In this document: one piece after another, positions 25,701 to 34,500 of the stretch
Layout: the number at the start of each line of letters is the position of its first letter
Numbering within the stretch: the first letter of the stretch is position 1
Source of the DNA: Anarhynchus alexandrinus
Taxonomy: Eukaryota > Chordata > Aves > Charadriiformes > Charadriidae
Direction: 5' to 3'
DNA length: 64,000 nucleotides
Assembly: GCA_008711295.1 (NCBI GenBank)
Contig: VUYV01000016.1
Coordinates: 2,252,162-2,316,161, forward strand
Notes under the pieces: model-generated
Told to the model about the DNA's origin: nothing
Database searches by the model: none
The model's input: only the letters and a program-made list of their open reading frames with translations
Translations under genes and position numbers: made by a program

Positions 25701-26935
25701 TCTCTGTGCTCAGAGATATTTGAAACCCAACTGGACGTGGTCCTGAGCAGCCTGCTCCAGCTGACCCTGCTAGAGGACCTCCAGAGGTCCCTTCCAACCT
25801 CCCTGTTTCAGTAGCACTCACAAGCAAAAACAAGATACCTGTTTCAGAGCTAGATCTAGCCCATTGGCCCATCAGTTGCTTCCAAACTCCTCCAAAGATG
25901 ATGTTTACTGTACACTTAAATTAAGTGCATAACCTCAGACTTTGCTATATTATGGCCTCAGCCCTAACCCAAAAATCACACATGCTCACACTCGCATCTT
26001 AAACTTCCCATTAACTCCAGCATGCACTCTAACACACAGAGTATTTCAAAAGTTGAGTAATACAAACATAAACACATGCTCGCAAATGTCTTGTTAAAGT
26101 TGAATAAGGGAGTCACCAAAAACCTTCCTCAATTTTGACTGCAAAAATACATTTTTGAAAATGCAAGTGTGACACAGCCCACATCTTTTGACTTCTACTT
26201 ATTTTTGTAGGGAAAAAATCCCATGCTATTTCTAAATGAAAATACACCTGTTAAGAGCTGCATCTGTGGTCTGTATGTATGTATGATATTTTAACGAGCC
26301 ATGGCTGTGGCATCACTGCATAATGCCTCTGACAGCAAAGTTGTTGTCTTCAGAGCACTCACTCTCCACCTGCCTTAGGTGCTGTTCTTCTCCCTGCACT
26401 GCAGTTTACCAGATCCCCAGAGAGACGATGCAGCTGAAACCTCACAAACACAGTAACTGATAGGAAAATACCCACAATTAGTCATTTGCTTCAACCTTTA
26501 CGCTCAGCCAACAGTACAGGCACATTAAATCTGCCGGCAAAGAACCACCTTTGCCAGCACAAGTGCACCCCATGAGCCATCAGCGAGGCGGCGCCGCCAA
26601 ACGGAGCCCAATTCCGCGCGTACCTGGGGGACCGCGACGTGGGCGCCTCGCCACGGCACCCGGCAGGGAAACAGGCCCCGCGAGCTGAGGCGCCCGGCAA
26701 GCTGAGGCGCCCCGCTACGCCCCCCGCCCGCCATTTCCTGCTTCACAACCACCACCCCCCTCACACAGACATGGTCCCGGGGGGGGGAGGGGGGTAAGGA
26801 AGGAGTGGCTGACGCGGAGTAACGGCCGCCGCTCACCAGTACCTGCGCGGTGACGAAGCCCTCGTAGGCCGTCCCCTCCCGGTTCTGAGGAAGCAGCAGC
26901 GGGCACTGGCGGAGCAAGGCCGCCGAAACCGCCAT
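1599..26935 (-). CDS. FANCL: FANCL, E3 ubiquitin ligase of the Fanconi anaemia core complex; 5' part of gene, exons 1-8, runs off the left edge
   Basis: Eight minus-strand exons join into one open frame of 685 nt (93+59+61+57+98+97+69+151), i.e. 228 codons plus one base. The product is co-linear with human FANCL residues 1-230 as I know it, and every exon junction falls where the human one does. In the family, FANCL monoubiquitinates FANCD2 and FANCI with the E2 UBE2T, in the nucleus, during interstrand crosslink repair. Exons 1-5 encode the N-terminal E2-like fold, and exons 5-8 the first part of the double-RWD domain that binds substrate. The C-terminal RING that binds UBE2T is not in this window. 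No stop or frameshift interrupts the joined frame and all introns are GT-AG, so this is a live gene and not a retrocopy. Compared with human it is one codon shorter in exon 1 and one in exon 5. Identity is recognised from protein similarity, without a search. Confidence 0.96.
1750..9156 (-). other. FANCL: FANCL intron 7 (7.4 kb)
   Basis: Bounded by exact exon 7 and exon 8 splice sites. It contains a 24-nt-spaced duplication of ACATGTTGTGATATA around an AT dinucleotide run (1969-2007), short CAG-type triplet runs near 6729-6741 and 6930-6943, and one ambiguous base (2970). The open frames inside it (up to 118-120 codons) show no recognisable protein. Confidence 0.85.
1969..2007 (+). repeat. 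Short duplication around an AT dinucleotide run
   Basis: ACATGTTGTGATATA occurs twice, 24 nt apart, separated by an (AT)n run. Confidence 0.7.
9157..9225 (-). CDS. FANCL: FANCL coding exon 7
   Basis: 69 nt, phase 0 at both ends: YPTEPPDCLVDFP then VQFAISWMPQ. The YP-x-E-x-PD pattern is the typical RWD/UBC-fold turn and is conserved in FANCL. The acceptor is CCCTCAG|TAT and the donor CAG|GTAAAC. Flanking bases on both sides keep a longer frame open, but similarity stops exactly at the splice sites. Confidence 0.96.
9226..14085 (-). other. FANCL: FANCL intron 6 (4.9 kb)
   Basis: Bounded by exact exon 6 and exon 7 splice sites. AT-rich, with scattered A and T runs. No exon, RNA gene or repeat family is recognised in it. 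Confidence 0.85.
14086..14182 (-). CDS. FANCL: FANCL coding exon 6
   Basis: 97 nt. One base completes the arginine codon, then it reads VAYVDTGLATIKLKAEDSCG followed by RQHLITLKLNAK. The acceptor is CTCTTTCAG|A and the donor AAG|GTGAAT, with the same length as the human exon. It forms the start of the first RWD lobe (the TIKLKAED and HLITLKL strands). Confidence 0.96.
15924..15978 (+). repeat. AT-rich palindromic microsatellite
   Basis: About 55 bp of alternating TA interrupted by GC every ten or so bases (CATATATAGC / CATATATGGC units). Strongly self-complementary and probably length-polymorphic. Confidence 0.8.
18883..18907 (+). repeat. Poly-T tract with terminal ambiguous base
   Basis: 24 Ts followed by N. 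It is either a homopolymer or the A-tail of an unrecognised minus-strand retro-insertion, and its length is uncertain because of the N. Confidence 0.85.
19396..19493 (-). CDS. FANCL: FANCL coding exon 5
   Basis: 98 nt encoding EIALKNTQDLHIPRPPEYYS and then CLVRDLEILGWN, leaving AG of a split codon. The acceptor is TTAAACAG|GAA and the donor AG|GTATGT. It carries the proline-rich linker (RPPEYY) between the E2-like fold and the double-RWD region. It is one codon shorter than the 101-nt human exon, and the missing residue falls in this linker. The split codon joined to exon 6 reads AGA (Arg) where human has Lys. Confidence 0.95.
19494..21184 (-). other. FANCL: FANCL intron 4 (1.7 kb)
   Basis: Bounded by exact exon 4 and exon 5 splice sites. 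AT-rich, with nothing recognisable inside. Confidence 0.85.
21185..21241 (-). CDS. FANCL: FANCL coding exon 4
   Basis: 57 nt, phase 0 at both ends, encoding RLHSCPDLVSFMVELKTVL. The human exon is the same length and has the same PDL-x-S-F-M-x-E-L-K core. The acceptor is CCCTCCAG|AGG and the donor TTG|GTAAGT (full consensus). It belongs to the N-terminal E2-like fold. Confidence 0.96.
21242..22798 (-). other. FANCL: FANCL intron 3 (1.6 kb), one third CR1
   Basis: Bounded by exact exon 3 and exon 4 splice sites. About 510 bp of it is a CR1 insertion lying close to the exon 3 donor; the rest is unique-looking AT-rich sequence. Confidence 0.85.
22250..22757 (-). mobile_element. CR1 LINE, 5'-truncated copy, 3' end of ORF2 plus 3' UTR
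   Basis: Its sense strand is minus. It includes an uninterrupted frame (22298-22714) encoding the C-terminal part of CR1 ORF2, with [33 protein letters not shown] and VVKQWNRLPRQVVDAPSLET. The 3' terminus carries the typical CR1 tail (CCTTCCAACCCAAACTATTC, then TATGGCTCTGTGA). Similarity stops near 22757, so it is 5'-truncated as most CR1 copies are. The open frame suggests a fairly young insertion. It lies in FANCL intron 3, in the same orientation as the gene. Confidence 0.93.
22799..22859 (-). CDS. FANCL: FANCL coding exon 3
   Basis: 61 nt. The first base completes the arginine codon split with exon 2, and the rest reads IECSWHLKKMLHGYRHILKQ, with the conserved C-S-W and G-Y spacing of FANCL. 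The acceptor is TTGTCTAG|G and the donor CAG|GTATAC. Its length equals human exon 3. A CR1 retroelement begins only about 40 bp downstream of its donor. Confidence 0.95.
22860..23832 (-). other. FANCL: FANCL intron 2 (1.0 kb)
   Basis: Bounded by exact exon 2 and exon 3 splice sites. It contains an exon-like 94-nt segment (23073-23166, listed separately) and a TAAT-rich stretch around 23530-23640. Confidence 0.85.
23073..23166 (-). other. Exon-like segment in FANCL intron 2, possible alternative to exon 3
   Basis: 94 nt with acceptor ACATTTCCAG|G and donor CAG|GTAAAT. After one leading base it is open for 31 codons (it includes GMFHEVILTCKNYGVVF and SEEQRLLQ). The leading G would complete the split arginine codon left by exon 2, and the segment ends in phase 0, as exon 3 does. 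The product has no similarity to FANCL that I know, and the polypyrimidine tract is weak. It may be a chance pseudo-exon. Confidence 0.3.
23833..23891 (-). CDS. FANCL: FANCL coding exon 2
   Basis: 59 nt encoding GRDFHIRILLPMDFQLKNA plus the first two bases (AG) of a split arginine codon. The acceptor is TTTTCAAG|GGC and the donor AG|GTAAGA. It enters in phase 0 and leaves in phase 2, and the length equals human exon 2. It is too short to show up as a free-standing ORF. This is a strand and helix of the N-terminal E2-like fold. Confidence 0.95.
24700..25812 (+). mobile_element. CR1 LINE, decayed copy (end of reverse transcriptase to 3' end)
   Basis: Plus-strand fragments match CR1 ORF2 in order. 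FRKAFNTVSHNLLTEKLKKN and NGAHQGPTLF are the palm region; LAEDTKLGG corresponds to the usual FADDTKLGG, with the first aspartate of the catalytic pair changed to glutamate; next come LERNSAEKDLAVLMD and QQCTLAAKKANN. The match then continues through broken frames to a 3' end with GAGGTCCCTTCCAACCT at about 25811. Several stops and frame changes make it a dead, older copy. It sits in FANCL intron 1, antisense to the gene. The left edge is approximate. Confidence 0.9.
26779..26794 (+). repeat. G-run pair near the FANCL exon 1 donor
   Basis: Nine Gs, an A, then six Gs on the plus strand, about 50 bp inside intron 1 (C-rich in the transcript). It is likely length-variable and quadruplex-prone on the template strand. 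Confidence 0.7.
26843..26935 (-). CDS. FANCL: FANCL coding exon 1 (start codon, 31 codons)
   Basis: It begins with ATG at 26935 in a strong Kozak context (G at -3 and G at +4) and encodes MAVSAALL followed by RQCPLLLPQNREG and ending GFVTAQ, the conserved N-terminus of FANCL. The donor is CAG|GTACTG, phase 0. A second GT (GTGAGC) lies six bases further on and would add two codons (V, L). I prefer the first because the human exon ends after the equivalent AQ and exon 2 then continues with GRDF. The frame stays open upstream to 27028, but that part is GC-rich CpG-island sequence with no FANCL similarity, so the internal ATG is chosen. Confidence 0.95.
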
Positions 26936-27022
26936 GCCGTCTCGCTCCTTCCCGCAGGACCGTTCGAATCCGACGCGCCGCCGGGTGCGGCCCCGCCTCT
27001 GCCCCCGCCCCACCGGCAGACG

Positions 27023-27032
27023 GCGCACGCGC
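27023..27032. promoter_or_regulatory. NRF-1-like site in the FANCL promoter
   Basis: GCGCACGCGC, a close variant of the palindromic NRF-1 consensus GCGCATGCGC, about 90 bp upstream of the ATG in the CpG island. Motif match only. Confidence 0.5.
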
Positions 27033-27098
27033 CTGAGGGGAAGGGCGGGGCGCGTGCCGACCGCTACCCGAGGCGGGCGGTCCTGTGGAGGCTCGCGC

Positions 27099-27107
27099 GG
27101 CGGGAAA
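27099..27107. promoter_or_regulatory. E2F-like site in the FANCL promoter
   Basis: GGCGGGAAA, a full E2F core, about 165 bp upstream of the ATG. Fanconi anaemia genes are known to be under E2F/Rb control, which fits S-phase expression. Motif match only. Confidence 0.5.
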
Positions 27108-30100
27108 GCGGTTTCTGGAGTTCTGAGGCGTTCGGCTCCGGAGTTTCCTCCCGCTTTAGCACGTTCTGAGGGGACGGGCGCCCTGTCCGTGCCAAGGAGA
27201 TTGCAGTGCCACCCAAGGCAAGGGGTTACTTCTGGCTCGATTCACGTATTGCTGTTCTAGGGATCATACGGTGTTTTCCTGCTGAAAGACATTTATAGTG
27301 ATAAAAGCTCTTCAGCCTTCTCACGCAGGTGTTAGGATAAAAAGCTTCCTCACTTTTTTGGGTGGGCTGCCACTAGGACCTGACAGTCACTACGTTTGGG
27401 AAAGCCTGAGGAAAGAGACTTAAACAAAACTTTTGGGGGTTATTATGTATGTTCCAGGAGGCCTTAAGACCTTGCATATGACTAAGGCTGAGCATTGTGC
27501 AAAACACAGCACGAGGCCCTTTCTGCCTAAATAGATGTGTTTGAGAAAGAAAAAACAGTTTTACAAAGGGATAGGTGACTTACCAAAGTCACCTAATAGG
27601 TGTGTTGCAGAACTAGCAACTGAATCTTGAGAATCCCTGAGGCAGCTCCCTTGAGAATAAATGCAAATGCAACCTGATTAGCATAAAACATATTACTGAA
27701 GTTTGTAGAAGGTCATATTTCTAGGCCAGCTGATAAGGCCTCCACTGTTGGATATGATGTGAATGACTAAAGTGGCTAAATCTTGTCAACTTTTCCAGTT
27801 ACTCAGCTCTTGTAATAGAGGAGGTTACTTCTGCCAACTCATGTTGTCTCTCTCATGTCTTCAAACCAGTGCTTCTCACTGTGGGAATGAGTACAGAAGG
27901 TTCAGCAAAATGTAGAAAAGGCAGCATTAGTTAGCAGGAGCTCAGTTGTTCCAAGCCAGGGAACTGGGAAGTGGCTGCAAGTATTTTCTGCAAGTTTTTA
28001 TGGCAGTCAGAGAACTGCTGGAAGCAGCTCAGTGCCTGTGCGACAAGAGGAGAATTGAAAGAGAAGCAAGAAAACAACAAAAATGTTTATACCTGCAGCT
28101 AGATCTTGTTCCTCTAGCTTGGGAGACCTGTAGTTGGGGTTTGCATGGAAACAGAGGAGTCAAAAGGGGTCAAACCCTTTGCAGTTTTGTATTGTCGTGG
28201 CTATTATAAATATAACTGCTATGTGAGGGAATGAATATGAAGCCTTGTTTGCTCATTTGAGCTGGATTTTAGTCTCTCGAGTTCTTTTTGTACACTGCCA
28301 AAGTTCCTCTGTCCGGTATCCAAATTCTGCCAATGATTTACCCACATGTGAGGCATATAATGCACTAAGAAGAGTCAACAGAGAGGGTAAAGAGTCCCAA
28401 GATTTAACACTTAAATTCATCATAGTAAGATTTTCAGGAATACGTGTTAATAAAAATATGTACTTAGTGGCGGCTAACTTTTTTTTTTGCAAATGTTACT
28501 GATGATTTCCAGCAAATTATCAGTGTACCTCAGAAAGACATGTTCTAGCATTTCAGTTCTTTGCAAGAGTTTTTTGCTCCAGAGAACTTTGGACAATGCG
28601 AGACTCAGTTACCAATTCAAGAAACATTTTCCAAATACATGCACAAATAGGTTTTAGATACCACTATGTTTAACTAGTATGCCCATAGTTTGCTCCCCTA
28701 AAGCTGTTCATGTGCATTTCATTACCCAGCGTGGCTCACCTTGAGCAGTTAATCCAATGCTTCATACTACATTGCATCCTTCATATTATCTATAAATTTC
28801 ATTTTGATCAAAACATTTCTTCTCTTGAGCTGTTTTTTCTCAATATGCATTAACACTAGAAATTACCTTATTTACTTGTGAAGTATCTCTGTACTTTACC
28901 AGGTACAGAGATTATTTCTTAATTGCATCAAATGCAAAACTGAAGACAGGTTTTTTTCTTCTTCTTTGGCCATGTTTCTCTTAGTCTCTGACATTAAAAG
29001 AAATGTCAAGTCACTTCAGCCAAGTGCAGTTATGGAGTAATGTATCTAAGTAAAAATACTGTGATATCAGAACCATAAAATATTTTAGTACTGGGGCCCA
29101 GAGAACATTAATCATTATCTTATACTGTATATACTGCACGCTTTTCAACTTCATATAAAGGTGCAGTTACTTGAAACATCATGTTTCTTTGATTTGGCAC
29201 ACACACTTCCACATTTTTAAAACAGGAAAATAAGAAAATAAAAGCAAGAAAGAGGTTTGACAGGCATACTTAAAACAAAGGAGTTCTGATCTGATCTTTC
29301 AGCCACAGGCCACCTTTCCTGATTTAATTACAATCATTGTTTGCCAGATGAATCATAATAGAGTTTGTTATTAATTATTTGTCCATTCAAATATCACATT
29401 CAGCCAGTTAAGTAATCAAAAAAATCATGACTTGAGTGACAAAACAAACAGTATGCAGACCAAACACTTGAAAGCGACAATTTCTGAATATCTAATAGGA
29501 CAGATTTTGTTAAATTATCCCACGAACAGTCAGACAGCAAGTACATTCACCGAAGACAGAATTCACATGAAACCACTTAGTAACCTGAAAAAATAATTCA
29601 TTGAAATAATGCAGATTTCTTAGGAGCTTGATTTTTTTATTTATTTAAGGATATTATGAAAGGCAAGAAAATAACAGTGCATTGTTCTCCAACATTAGTA
29701 TCTCCAACATAAAACAATCAATTTAAAAACATGCAAAATTGCTAATACTGTTATTGCTGTCCTTCATCATAACTCAGTGTCATTTTATTCATCTCGCCCC
29801 TAAGAAATGACCTTTTCTGTGCATATCCCCACCTTTTTGCACAAATCCCCTGAGTGACAGAATCTCATCCTAATCCCATTTCCATTTAGATGTTGTAGAA
29901 AAGCATTGTAGACCTTAGAGGGAATAAGTAATCATAATGGAAAGATAATAATATGTTTATGAAATCTGGATTTTATAATAGCAAATTGAAAAATTACAAT
30001 AGTATTTCAAGCCACTGAAGGTCAATGTTACTAAGTGCAAAACCATCGATCAAGTGTTTTTAAACTTTCATAATTTAGATTGTTTTTTAATACCGAACAT

Positions 30101-30864
30101 CTCTATTTCAGAGAGCACCTCTCTTCTGAGGTGATTCCTCATCTATCTAGTGATCACAAAGTCTGGTGTTAAAAGCAGATGTTTGTAAGGAAAAGCCACA
30201 CTAGAAAAATATTTAGTATATTTTAGCTGCCTTTTAATCCAACCTAAAAACACAGAACAACTTCACAGACTTCTACAAAATGCACCATAGACCACAGTTT
30301 AAGAATTCCAGCCCTAACCAATTCTTAAAGGTAAAAGCATATGAAAGGACTCATAATTAAATATAGCAAAAGAATACTTTGAATAGTATGCAGTTGTATT
30401 TTCTTTTTACTAAAGGTAAATTAGCTTGCTTATGCCTAAAAGCTACACCAAAGGTGTATACACTGAAAACCAGTGAAGCTTATCTGAGGTCCTAGACAAA
30501 AAATAATACTTAAACATTGGCCTCGGCTAATTAAGGAGTTTCCCTCTTTTGAGCTTCTATTTTCCACTGCTTGAAAGCACAGCTCAGACACACTAACAGC
30601 CATTGGGACTAGGTGGAGTTTTCTGTGACTAAACCAGCAGGCCATGGTTGTCGTCTGAAAGAGGTTTTATTGTACTACTGCTCCCACTGAATGGCTCACT
30701 CACTGTTGTTCTGAAGCACAGTCATGCTCTTCCCTTCACTTCCTGGCCCTGCAGCCCCTTCTCCTTACTTATGCCAACTCTAGCTCCCCATTGACCCGCT
30801 TGTACGCTGGGATGGTTCGTTCACTGACCAATAACTAATTGCTTTTTTGATTGATTACTTTTAG

Positions 30865-31001
30865 GCTGGCCTGGTTTGCTGAAGCTGTGACACAAGCACT
30901 AGAGCTAATATGAAGAAAGCATCTGGAGGGCTTATCCAGAAGCCACACCACCCTTTTGGGTAACAGCGAGATGTTAGATCCAACGCTGGAAGAACATGCA
31001 G
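30865..31001 (+). other. Exon-like non-coding segment (possible lncRNA exon)
   Basis: 137 nt between a good acceptor (pyrimidine-rich, GATTACTTTTAG|G) and a strong donor (GCAG|GTGAGA) on the plus strand. All three frames contain stops within the segment or give only short peptides, so any product would be RNA. There is no sequence evidence of transcription; this is a splice-signal observation only. Confidence 0.25.
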
Positions 31002-31503
31002 GTGAGAACCACCAGGCTTCCCCTTCTGCCACAACCCTCCCAGTCCACAGCCTGTTGCTGGCACAGTTTTCATATATACCCCTTCCTTTATTTTACCCAA
31101 GAAATTTTTGCTACAAAATATTTCTAGTGATTTACATAGAGTTGTCTTGCACTGTACTTTTATTTCTGGCTATTTTAGAATCATTATGCATCATTAGCAG
31201 TTCACAAACTCAGATGGAGAGTCTGAACATCTCCATTATAATACCTCAGTACAAAGCATTGCAGCTGTTAACAAGAGTGTCTGAAGCAGCAAATGTGTCT
31301 GTTCTGATGATTTTGAATGCAATTGTTCTTCCGTATTTAAGAACTTTAATATTAGAAAACATATGCTGGTACCAACACCAAGAACACCAATTGATCTATT
31401 AACAGTATAAAATTATTAAGTAAGCATTGGATATTTTAAAGTGTCTTAGGTCCAGAGGGCTTTCAAACCTCATGTTCATCTTTGTAAATATAGGCAAAGT
31501 TTT

Positions 31504-31530
31504 GGCACTCTTTTTGGCACTCTTTTTGGC
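31504..31530 (+). repeat. 12-nt tandem repeat, 2.25 copies
   Basis: Unit GGCACTCTTTTT, two exact copies followed by GGC. Confidence 0.85.
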
Positions 31531-34500
31531 AGACGATGCAGTGAAATGACTGATGTATGAACATTAATGCATTCAGATAAATTAACTTCTGCACATAAGA
31601 AACACAGAGGCTTTAAGCCCAGTTACAGCTTCCTGAATTGTACAAATACTCCCTTTGCAGTCAGTGGCAGCTCAAGAAGGTGAGGCCAATCCATATGTTG
31701 TATTGATTCTAAAGGCACAAGAGTATGCAGTTAATCCCTTTCAAACCTTGCAGAGCACAAACTCTTGGAGATCTTCCAAGCAGGCAGATGAAAGTTGCCT
31801 TTTAGAACCAGGGAATGTATGTTATTAGAGATTCCAAAAGATGCTGGGCCAAAATCTGTCCTTGCTTTTACCAGTGTAAAATGAGAATATTTCCATGGAG
31901 ATGTGTATATGTACGCCAATATAAATGTAAAACTGATCATTATCTTGCAAGATAGAGTATAATGCTAACATCCTCTTTCCTGTTAATTCCTAAGAAAACC
32001 AAACTGAAGATAACAAAGAAAAATATTGTCTTGTTCCAGCTAGAGGTTTTAAAAGCCCCAAAACATGTCAGACACTTCATGATAGCTTTGAGGGTCTTTT
32101 GTGTTGCTAATAGGTTTTTACCTTGAAAAAATTCAAATACTAGAGTAATGATTGACGGTATAAATCTTCCCAGGTAGGCTGAAAACTTAAAAGTTGCAAA
32201 TGCATCTATGGTCTGTGTTTGCTTGTGAATTGTACACATGTGACTGTTAGCATCCATGACAGTCATTACAGATGTGAAACTTGAGAATTGTCTTTCTGTA
32301 GAGGTGAAGGCTTAGCACCTCTAGATATGTTCACATTGAATCAGCAAGCCACTGAATCTGAATATTTTGAGCCTATGGTATTTCACTTGGATGTTGGCAC
32401 TGCCTTTTTGTGGGATTTTCTAAATACTGCAGGAATACAAAACTCTGTCAAGCATAGCTCAGAATCCACAGTCTGACTCCCAGGATCCAGTTCAGAATCC
32501 TCAGATTTCACAGTGTAGCTTGATCATGAAAGTAACACTGAGGTCAAAATGAACTAGGTTACTAAGTAAATGTTGTATTTGTATGGTGTTAAAGTATATT
32601 GTTACGACTGGCTAAGTTCCAACCTTAGTGTCCATTGTAAATCAATATTGTCTAGCAAAATAAAATAAAATGCCTGTATTATCCAAAATGAGGGAAGTCA
32701 TTAAGACAGAGTCATATCACCAAGCATCATTTTTCCTATATTTTCAAGGTTTTGCTCACCCAAAAAAAAACCTATGTAGAAAACCTACATAATAAAAACA
32801 AATTTTGAAGCAAAACTAAATATGTACCTTTATAAATGTTGCAGTGACATAAGCATGTAAAACAAAAAGGATCTAAGTTTGTATGTATTTTTAAATGATA
32901 AGATTACTCCATATTCCCCGATTGTTTGGAATTGCAAAGTATACCAACAGCAATCACTAATTTTTAGGTCAGAAAGGTGAGTCATTGCTGCCCAGTACAT
33001 TAAGAATGTCTTTAATTACTTTTGACCCTTGAACCATTTAAGAGTTGCCTCAAAACTCACAGAAAGTCAGCCATTATTCATGGATAACAGTTGACAAATT
33101 GGGACAAATCCATTCTTTGTTTTAGAAACAAAGAAGATGAATACTTACTGTTCTGTCTAAATTTAAAGCTGTATGTGATCAGTGGCTTAAAAATTCATTG
33201 TATCTGCATATGCACCTTATGAAGAAAGCCAGTGTTTGTCTAGATTAGTTTTCAAGCCAGTAGATGCAACTCTAGTGATTTTATGCTAAATAAAAAGTTT
33301 ACATTATAGCACTTTATTTCATTTAACTTTATAATAGTTTTAAGTAAATGCGTAAAAGGAGCACAGACTATAAAAGTAGACAATACTGTGTAGAAATTAG
33401 AAAAAAGAAAAATACATAATGTATGATGTAAAAAGAAACAGATAACGAAAATTAAAAGGATTTTACTAGAGAAAAACAATTTCATTTTATTGTAAAGCTC
33501 TAAATGAATAAAATAAAGTCTTTGAATGTGAAGATGATTAAAAAGACAAAATCATTAGCTAAAGATATTTACAAGTTTAGACTTTCATTTTGATTGTAAT
33601 TTTAATTAGCTGGACACTGGGGGGGATGAAAATGAAAGCCTACATCATCTACTTACTCTTTAAATTGCATTCCACCTTAATTTTCTGCTCTTCAGTTCTT
33701 AATTTTCCTCTATTTTTGTTCTAAGTAATCCGGTTATCAGAATAAAGTGATTTTCTCTCAGCCAGGTTTAACATTCACTATTTGAGCCTGTGAACCCAAA
33801 GTTCACCCCACTGCTTCAATTTTTATTCTTTCAATAGCAGAAACTCTCCAGGAAACTTTTCCAGTCTTTTGTCTGTACAGCAGGGTGCTTTATGTACACA
33901 TGACAGTTATGTAGCTAATAACAAAGGATTCTATTTTAAAAATAATTACGTTCCATTTACACAGTTTCCCATGGAATTTACTCATAAAATGCAGGATGCA
34001 CCAAAAGATTAAATGCCATTTTCCTGTTCATTAGAGCCATTTTTCTAAATGTAACTGAGTTATTTGCCTTTTTGTCTCGAAAGAACCACATGCCCAAGAA
34101 GTGGTTAGAGTCAGTTTATTCTTAAACAAAAGAACTAATTACATTTAGGCTGTGTCTGCAGCGTACGGTTAACTTGCTGATTTGTACCCCAATGCCAGGC
34201 CATGGACAGATACTCCTTTCATGAATAGCTGTACTGGTTGAAGATGCTGAAGATGCTGTTGACCTGACTGTCCCTTCTGTGCCAAAAAGTGCTTCTTCAG
34301 CTCGTCAGTCTGAGTGAGGAAACACAGTAGATCCTCCTGCTTCTAGCAAAGCCATCCAGATTGATTTAAATATTTGATGAAGGCGGTTGAAGCAGATCAT
34401 GTTGCCTTTTCCAGAAAAGCTCTGGAAGGAGAAATGCAGAGCTGAGATGGCTGCCGCAGGTAAACAAGAAATGCGGTTTAGTCACTGTGTGAGCATCCTT

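Larger units (their letters stand above)
23892..26842 (-). other. FANCL: FANCL intron 1 (3.0 kb)
   Basis: It runs from the exon 1 donor at the CpG island to the exon 2 acceptor. It holds a decayed antisense CR1 copy (about 24.70-25.81 kb) and, just inside the donor, a G-rich run. The remainder is unremarkable AT-rich DNA. Confidence 0.85.
26570..27180. promoter_or_regulatory. FANCL: CpG island and promoter of FANCL
   Basis: This is the only strongly GC- and CpG-rich block in the window. It covers exon 1, the start of intron 1 and about 250 bp upstream of the ATG. Upstream of the ATG are a GC box (GGGCGGGG, 27043-27050), further CCCCGCC motifs (26990-27012), an NRF-1-like site (27023-27032) and an E2F-like site (27099-27107). 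No TATA box is apparent. The transcription start is not determinable from sequence but should lie within roughly 26.94-27.1 kb. I see no gene on the other strand that would use it as a bidirectional promoter. Confidence 0.88.

Noticed and set aside
26963..26972. GTTCGAATCC, identical to a tRNA B-box core
   Set aside because: No A-box at the right distance, no cloverleaf arms and no T-run terminator. It lies in the FANCL upstream CpG island, so it is coincidental.
26525..27028. 167-codon minus-strand frame through FANCL exon 1
   Set aside because: Only the 31 codons from 26935 to 26843 resemble FANCL. The rest is open because GC-rich CpG-island DNA has few stops.
30956..31402. 148-codon plus-strand open frame, the longest outside CR1 apart from a CpG-island frame at 26525-27028
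   Set aside because: No recognisable domain or family, no start in good context at its beginning, and composition like the surrounding AT-rich DNA. Open frames of this size occur by chance in 64 kb.
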